From Hymenobacter cyanobacteriorum (GTDB taxonomy: Bacteria > Bacteroidota > Bacteroidia > Cytophagales > Hymenobacteraceae), in contig NZ_JALBGC010000001.1 of the NCBI RefSeq assembly GCF_022631375.1, forward strand, positions 124,001-188,000: a stretch of 64,000 bases of DNA. The letters are read 5' to 3'. The notes under the pieces are model-generated. The model searched no databases and was not told the origin of the DNA. It worked only from the letters and a program-made list of their open reading frames with translations. The translations under genes were made by a program, and so were the position numbers. This document shows, in pieces, positions 60,246 through 64,000 of the stretch (positions are counted from its first letter, which is position 1; every line of letters starts with the position of its first letter).

Positions 60246-60506
60246 ATGGAAGACTTTTTGACCGGAATCATCGAGCAGCTGTTTGCCAGTTTGCTACTTG
60301 TCCCGATAGGCTTTGTGTATTTGTGGCTACGCTTTCGCCACCGAATACGAGTAGCACAAGCCCTCGCTCAAGAATATGAGGACAGCTACGCCAATGCAGG
60401 CAGTGCTATATTGGCGAATACGATAGCAGCGTTGGGAGCATTGGCGGTATCCAGTTTAATAATTCTCGCTGTTGTAGTACAGATAAGGGAGTGGCTACAC
60501 GGCTAA
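60246..60506 (+). CDS. Small two-span membrane protein, function unknown
   Basis: 86 residues with two hydrophobic segments (LFASLLLVPIGFVYLWL and ANTIAALGALAVSSLIILAVV) and a short charged middle. No family recognised. Its last bases overlap the convergent toxin gene by 4 bp. The region is poorer in GC than gldG and dnaN, which hints at a younger insertion. Confidence 0.6.
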   Translation: MEDFLTGIIEQLFASLLLVPIGFVYLWLRFRHRIRVAQALAQEYEDSYANAGSAILANTIAALGALAVSSLIILAVVVQIREWLHG

Positions 60507-60796
60507 TTCAGCCTCGTAAGCGGCTTAGAATTATTCTGAATCCGGGAAATAGTGACCGTATCGGCATTCTGAATACGGTAAATGATGCTGTAGTCCCCGC
60601 TTACCAATTCCCGCGTAAGTCCGTCCCTGAATTGCGGAGCCATGCGGCCGCTCTGCGGGAAATTTATCAAAATGTCCACTCGCGCAATCAGCTTGTCGAT
60701 AAGCCGGTCGGCATAGCCCTCAGAGAACTGCGAGTAAAATTCGCGCAGCTGGTGCAAATCCTCAATCGCCGGATTCGACCAGATTATTTGCGCCAT
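60503..60796 (-). CDS. RelE/ParE-family toxin
   Basis: 97 residues. WSNPAIEDLHQLREFYSQFSE, ARVDILINFPQSGRM and RELVSGDYSIIYRIQNADTV are the RelE/ParE fold signatures; ParE-like (gyrase) or RelE-like (ribosome) action cannot be told apart. The start ATG lies within the end of the antitoxin gene (13 bp overlap), the usual coupling. It ends overlapping the small membrane protein gene. Confidence 0.88.
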   Translation of the reverse strand: MAQIIWSNPAIEDLHQLREFYSQFSEGYADRLIDKLIARVDILINFPQSGRMAPQFRDGLTRELVSGDYSIIYRIQNADTVTISRIQNNSKPLTRLN

Positions 60797-60963
60797 GACT
60801 TCACTAAATCTTTTACTTCTTCGTGCGTCTTGAATTCTCCGCGCTCAATTGCCGCGAAGCCTTCTTCCACTTTCTCAACGTGAATAAGGCGTTCAACCAA
60901 GGCATCAAGGTCGAATTTTTCGGGCAGGGTATTCATTGCTTCGATTACTTCTTCTCTGGTCAT
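60784..60963 (-). CDS. Antitoxin of the RelE/ParE pair
   Basis: 59 residues, just under common ORF cut-offs: MTREEVIEAMNTLPEKFDLD, then ALVERLIHVEKVEEGFAAIE and RGEFKTHEEVKDLVKSWRK. All acidic and helical, without a recognisable DNA-binding motif by eye; the EVKDLVKSW tail is like other short ParE/RelE antitoxins that wrap the toxin. It is upstream of and overlaps the toxin gene, which supports the role. No consensus promoter was found before it. Confidence 0.85.
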   Translation of the reverse strand: MTREEVIEAMNTLPEKFDLDALVERLIHVEKVEEGFAAIERGEFKTHEEVKDLVKSWRK

Positions 60964-61074
60964 GATGAAGGCTATTTAATTGGTTAAATATACAGTCTGC
61001 CTTCAAAGAAACGGCATTGCCGGAATAGCCGTTCACAAATCCCGGCCGCCCTTCCAAAGCCCAACCGCACCCCC

Positions 61075-61082
61075 TATCTTTG
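61075..61082 (+). promoter_or_regulatory. Promoter -7 element for dnaN
   Basis: TATCTTTG is an exact TAnnTTTG match, 32 bp before the dnaN ATG. No clear -33 TTG is visible. Confidence 0.55.
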
Positions 61083-61114
61083 CCCTCCCTTAATCCCAGC
61101 CCTAGCCTCGCACC

Positions 61115-62239
61115 ATGAAATTCATCGTATCCTCCTCCGCGCTGCTCAAGCAGCTGCAAAGCATCAACGGCGTGGTCACGAACAACCCCGTGGTGCCCAT
61201 TCTGGAGAATTTTCTCTTCGAGATTGAGGCCGGTAAGCTCACCATCACTGCCTCCGACCTGGAGACGAGCATGATTACCGAGCTGCCCGTAGAGGCGCGC
61301 GACACCGGCCGCATTGCCGCGCCCGCCCGCATCCTACTCGACACCCTCAAAAACCTGCCCGACCAGCCCGTGACCTTCACGCTGGATGAGGAAACCTACA
61401 CCATCGAAATCAGCTCGGCCAACGGCCGCTACAAGCTGGCCGGCGAGAATGCCGCCGACTTCCCCCGCGTGCCGGTGGTGAAGGGCTCGGCCCCGATTGA
61501 GATGCCCTCGTCGTCGCTGGCCCGCGCCATCAACAAAACCATTTTCGCGGTGAGCACCGACGAGCTACGCCCCGCCATGACCGGCATCCTCGTGCAACTG
61601 GCCGACTCGCAGGTGACCTTCGTGGCTACCGACGGGCACCGCCTGCTCCGCTACCGCCGCCAGGACGTGGGCGCCGGCCAAACCGCCAACCTCATTATCC
61701 CACGCAAAGCCTTCAACCTGCTGAAAGGCACGTTGCCTTCGGAGGCCACGCCAGTGAAGATGGAGTTCAACCAGAGCAACGCCTTCTTTTCCTTCAACCA
61801 GATGCGCCTCGTGTGCCGCCTGATTGACGAGCGGTACCCGGACTACGAGAATGTAATTCCGGTGAGCAACCCCAACAAGCTCATCATCAACCGCGCCGAG
61901 CTACTGAATTCGGTGCGCCGCATCAGCATCTACTCCAACAAAACCACCCACCAGGTACGCCTGCGCCTGGCCGGCTCCGAGCTGGTGGTTTCGGCCGAAG
62001 ACCTGGACTTCAGCAACGAAGCCAAGGAAACCCTCACCTGCCAGTACGACGGCGAGGACATGGAAATCGGCTTCAACGCCCGCTTTCTGCTCGAAATGCT
62101 GTCGAACATCGACTCTGAGGAAATCACCCTGGAGTTGAGCACGCCCAACCGCGCTGGCCTGCTGATGCCCACCACCCCCGACGACAACGAAAGCATCCTG
62201 ATGCTGGTGATGCCGGTGATGCTGAACAACTACGTTTAA
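61115..62239 (+). CDS. dnaN: DNA polymerase III beta subunit (sliding clamp)
   Basis: 374 residues, three clamp domains of about 120 residues each. KFIVSSSALLKQLQSINGVV opens domain 1, LARAINKTIFAVSTDELRPA and GILVQLADSQVTFVATDGHR are in domain 2, and RRISIYSNKTTHQVRLRLAG and ALLMPTTPDDNESILMLVMP-like end (LMPTTPDDNESILMLV) close domain 3. It holds the polymerase on DNA. It is not next to dnaA here; gldC follows after a palindrome. Confidence 0.95.
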   Translation: MKFIVSSSALLKQLQSINGVVTNNPVVPILENFLFEIEAGKLTITASDLETSMITELPVEARDTGRIAAPARILLDTLKNLPDQPVTFTLDEETYTIEISSANGRYKLAGENAADFPRVPVVKGSAPIEMPSSSLARAINKTIFAVSTDELRPAMTGILVQLADSQVTFVATDGHRLLRYRRQDVGAGQTANLIIPRKAFNLLKGTLPSEATPVKMEFNQSNAFFSFNQMRLVCRLIDERYPDYENVIPVSNPNKLIINRAELLNSVRRISIYSNKTTHQVRLRLAGSELVVSAEDLDFSNEAKETLTCQYDGEDMEIGFNARFLLEMLSNIDSEEITLELSTPNRAGLLMPTTPDDNESILMLVMPVMLNNYV

Positions 62240-62256
62240 CTTTTTGCCTCCAAAAC

Positions 62257-62345
62257 TGTCATCCTGAGCGCAGCGAAGGACCTTATAACCGCTGAACGAC
62301 AAACGTTCTGACTGGATAAGGTCCTTCGCTACGCTCAGGATGACA
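62257..62345. repeat. Family A palindromic repeat between dnaN and gldC
   Basis: TGTCATCCTGAGCGCAGCGA then AGGACCTTA, mirrored with one mismatch by TAAGGTCCTTCGCTACGCTC and AGGATGACA. ATCC replaces ATGC in the core, with GGAT on the other arm. Confidence 0.88.
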
Positions 62346-62360
62346 CATTTTTACCCAAAT

Positions 62361-62696
62361 ATGAAAAAATCAGAAATTCGCTTCAGCATTGCCCTCGACG
62401 ACAAGAAAGTGCCGGAGGCCATCAGCTGGTCGGCCACCGATGCGGGGCCAGATATTCACTTCGCCAAGGCTATCAACATCGCGCTGTGGGACCGGGAGCA
62501 GGCCGGCACCATGAAAATCGACCTCTGGACCAAGGACATGCCCGTGGACGAGATGAAGCGCTTCGTGGTCGACAACATTGGCTCGATGGCCGAGAACATC
62601 GTCACGGCGACTGACGACAAGGAAATGGCCGCCAAGATGCGCGCGCTGTGCAAGGAGTTGTCGGACTACCTCGACAAGCAGGAACAAGGCCAGTAA
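62361..62696 (+). CDS. gldC: Gliding motility protein GldC
   Basis: 111 residues. The start KKSEIRFSIALDDKKVPEAI with WSATDAGPDIHFAKAINIAL, WDREQAGTMKIDLWTKDMPV and MAAKMRALCKELSDYLDKQE matches GldC, a small cytoplasmic protein named in gliding bacteria whose exact role is unclear. The start ATG is at 62361, 16 bp after the palindrome. A terminator lies downstream. Confidence 0.88.
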   Translation: MKKSEIRFSIALDDKKVPEAISWSATDAGPDIHFAKAINIALWDREQAGTMKIDLWTKDMPVDEMKRFVVDNIGSMAENIVTATDDKEMAAKMRALCKELSDYLDKQEQGQ

Positions 62697-62746
62697 GCAT
62701 ATTGTACATGCTTCATATGGTGCATTGGCTGAATTGAGTAACATAG

Positions 62747-62780
62747 AAAAGCCCCGCTGGAAATATCCAGTGGGGCTTTT
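62747..62780. terminator. Bidirectional terminator
   Basis: AAAAGCCCCGCTGG, loop AAATAT, CCAGTGGGGCTTTT then TATA. It works for gldC on plus, and on minus its opposite strand also gives a T-run for the convergent gene at 62818. Confidence 0.85.
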
Positions 62781-62817
62781 TATATGCGGGACGCAGGCTG
62801 AATTGTGCGCTATAAAC

Positions 62818-63363
62818 CTATCGAGCGTTGCGGCCTAAGTTGCCAGCGGGGCGGTTAGCAGGCTTGGCAGCGGCCGGGCCCACTGAGGCATCATTGGCCC
62901 GCGAGGGAGCCGGATTTTGCACCGCATCGGTCAGCAGGATGCTGGAGGCGCTGGCGGCATAGTCGCGGCCCATTCTGTTGTAGGCGTTGCGGGCACCGTA
63001 GTACGTGCTGTACTGGTCGGTGCTGAGGAAATCCTGGAATTCCTTGTCACGTTCCTTGCACACGCCGTTGCACTGCTCGTCAATCAACTGCTGGTTACCC
63101 GCGTTTTTGCGCTGGATAGCGGCCATTTTCGCCACCTTGTCGGCGTTGATGGCGCGGACTTTGGCAGCCTGGTAGCCGTTGAGGCGCAGGTCGCGCACCA
63201 TTTGGTTGCTGAGCTGGTCGGCGCGCGAGGCCGTGGGGTTGAGGCGGTTGCTGGGCTGGGTTTTGTCCTGCACGGCAACCGGGGAGTTGGGGGCCTGCTG
63301 AGCCGAGGCGGCGCCAGCCAGCAGCGCCAGCACCAAAGAAGCAAAAGCTGTTTTCGTCGTCAT
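62818..63363 (-). CDS. Secreted helical protein, function unknown
   Basis: 181 residues from the ATG at 63363, which starts a signal peptide (TKTAFASLVLALLAGAASAQ). The mature part is a predicted helical bundle: ADQLSNQMVRDLRLNGYQAA, VRAINADKVAKMAAIQRKNA, CNGVCKERDKEFQDFLSTDQ and YSTYYGARNAYNRMG. The pattern of a short LxxxG turn with DxD-less helices resembles Spy/CpxP-type periplasmic chaperones, but the LTxxQ motif is not seen. The end is Ala/Pro/Arg-rich. Role unknown. Confidence 0.65.
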   Translation of the reverse strand: MTTKTAFASLVLALLAGAASAQQAPNSPVAVQDKTQPSNRLNPTASRADQLSNQMVRDLRLNGYQAAKVRAINADKVAKMAAIQRKNAGNQQLIDEQCNGVCKERDKEFQDFLSTDQYSTYYGARNAYNRMGRDYAASASSILLTDAVQNPAPSRANDASVGPAAAKPANRPAGNLGRNAR

Positions 63364-63495
63364 GGTCGTAGGGTTTTGGTAGGACACTTACGCAAGGACC
63401 GGGCCAGCCAGCGGCAGCCCGGTAACGCTCGGATAACGTAGAAAAGCTTGCTGCGGTTCGGGTTCAGCTTTGCAGTATAGCGCGTTGGCTATACC

Positions 63496-64000
63496 CTACC
63501 ACTGGTTTTTCCACATCATCGACTCCACCGGGCGGTCGGTGCGGTCGTTGTATTTGGCGTTCTGCTTGCGGTTGTAGTAGTTGTTCACGTCGCCCTGCAC
63601 GGTGAAGTAGATGAGCTGGCCAATGGGCATGTGACGGTACACGCGCACGGGCATCGACACGCTGATTTCCAGTGTCCAGTAGTTGCAAAATCCCACATCG
63701 CCCTTGCCGGCGGTGGCGTGAATGTCGATGCCGAGCCGGCCCACGCTGCTCTTGCCTTCGAGGAAGGGTACGGTAGCGTGGGTTTCGGTATACTCCTGCG
63801 TTACACCCAGGTAAAGCTTGCCGGGCTGCAGCACAAAGCCTTCTTCGGGGATTTCGAAATGGTCGATTTCGTTGTGCTTGCGCGCGTCCAGCACCGCGTC
63901 GCGGTAGGTGGCCAGATACGGGCCGAGGTGCACGTCGTAGGAATTGGTGCCCAGGCAGCTGCGGTCGTAAGGCTCGATAACGATGGTGCCTTTCTCGATT
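63496..64000 (-). CDS. dcd: dCTP deaminase (partial at window end)
   Basis: About 168 residues seen; the N-terminus runs off the window. The enzyme converts dCTP to dUTP for thymidylate synthesis. Seen: VIEPYDRSCLGTNSYDVHLG, FVLQPGKLYLGVTQEYTE, the GKSSVGRLGIDIHATAGKGD active-site stretch, FCNYWTLEISV with the catalytic-type Glu, and PIGQLIYFTVQGD. The C-terminal tail ends SMMWKNQW. The first visible residue is not a start: the frame stays open to 64000. Confidence 0.92.
   Translation of the reverse strand, partial: IEKGTIVIEPYDRSCLGTNSYDVHLGPYLATYRDAVLDARKHNEIDHFEIPEEGFVLQPGKLYLGVTQEYTETHATVPFLEGKSSVGRLGIDIHATAGKGDVGFCNYWTLEISVSMPVRVYRHMPIGQLIYFTVQGDVNNYYNRKQNAKYNDRTDRPVESMMWKNQW

Noticed and set aside
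481..62345. Family A palindromes as simple terminators
   Set aside because: They lack T-runs, occur within operons such as the gld genes, and have stems that are far longer than needed.
1..64000. tRNA or rRNA genes
   Set aside because: No cloverleaf-like or rRNA sequence was noticed in the intergenic stretches; a scan with a covariance-model tool would be needed to be certain.

Overview
This 64 kb window looks like chromosome from a high-GC Bacteroidota, most likely a Hymenobacter-type Cytophagales. The evidence is a set of gliding-motility genes (gldA, gldF, gldG, gldC), two secreted proteins with type IX secretion C-terminal domains (one type A, one gliding-associated type B), and repeated TAnnTTTG promoter elements typical of the phylum. 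No rRNA, tRNA, CRISPR array, prophage or insertion sequence was recognised.

Layout. 1-13.6 kb: end of hisS, a type A T9SS cargo, hutH, a type B T9SS cargo, ybaB, a family 2 glycosyltransferase, a basic secreted peptide, a PspC-like protein, an OmpA-like/TPR lipoprotein, pdhB, a polytopic mannosyltransferase-like protein and a DinB protein. 13.7-19 kb: thioesterase, methyltransferase, a 58-residue DUF2256 gene, a hypothetical, a molybdopterin oxidoreductase with its b-type cytochrome, and ffh. 19.2-23 kb: a glycosyltransferase and a two-gene MBOAT/SGNH O-acylation unit. 23.2-36.6 kb: a surface glycan locus built around pseudaminic acid (pseB, pseC, pse methylase, pseF, two more methyltransferases, a GNAT/ATP-grasp fusion, a HAD phosphatase, pseI, a GT-B-like protein, a deacetylase and a flippase). 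36.7-47.1 kb: arsenite methyltransferase and a heavy-metal RND system with two tandem pumps, one adaptor and one TolC-type channel. 47.2-56.6 kb: DUF937 and TPR proteins, etfBA, a bifunctional nuclease, a second DinB protein, MlaF/MlaE, two SDRs, a membrane protein and a head-GIN protein. 56.7-64 kb: gldA-gldF-gldG, a small toxin-antitoxin island, dnaN, gldC, a secreted helical protein and the dcd end.

The most unusual feature is the intergenic DNA. Twenty-four repeats sit between genes, even inside operons. They fall into three groups: GC-rich long palindromes whose two arms change together from copy to copy (family A); palindromes whose arms are built from imperfect 7-bp (once 8-bp) words (family B); and short nested palindromes (family C). 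Several reach a stop codon or end a few bases before a start codon. The pseudaminic acid locus also lacks a recognisable pseG and carries an unusual acetyltransferase/ATP-grasp fusion.

All functional calls come from reading the sequence and from knowledge of the families. No database search was run.
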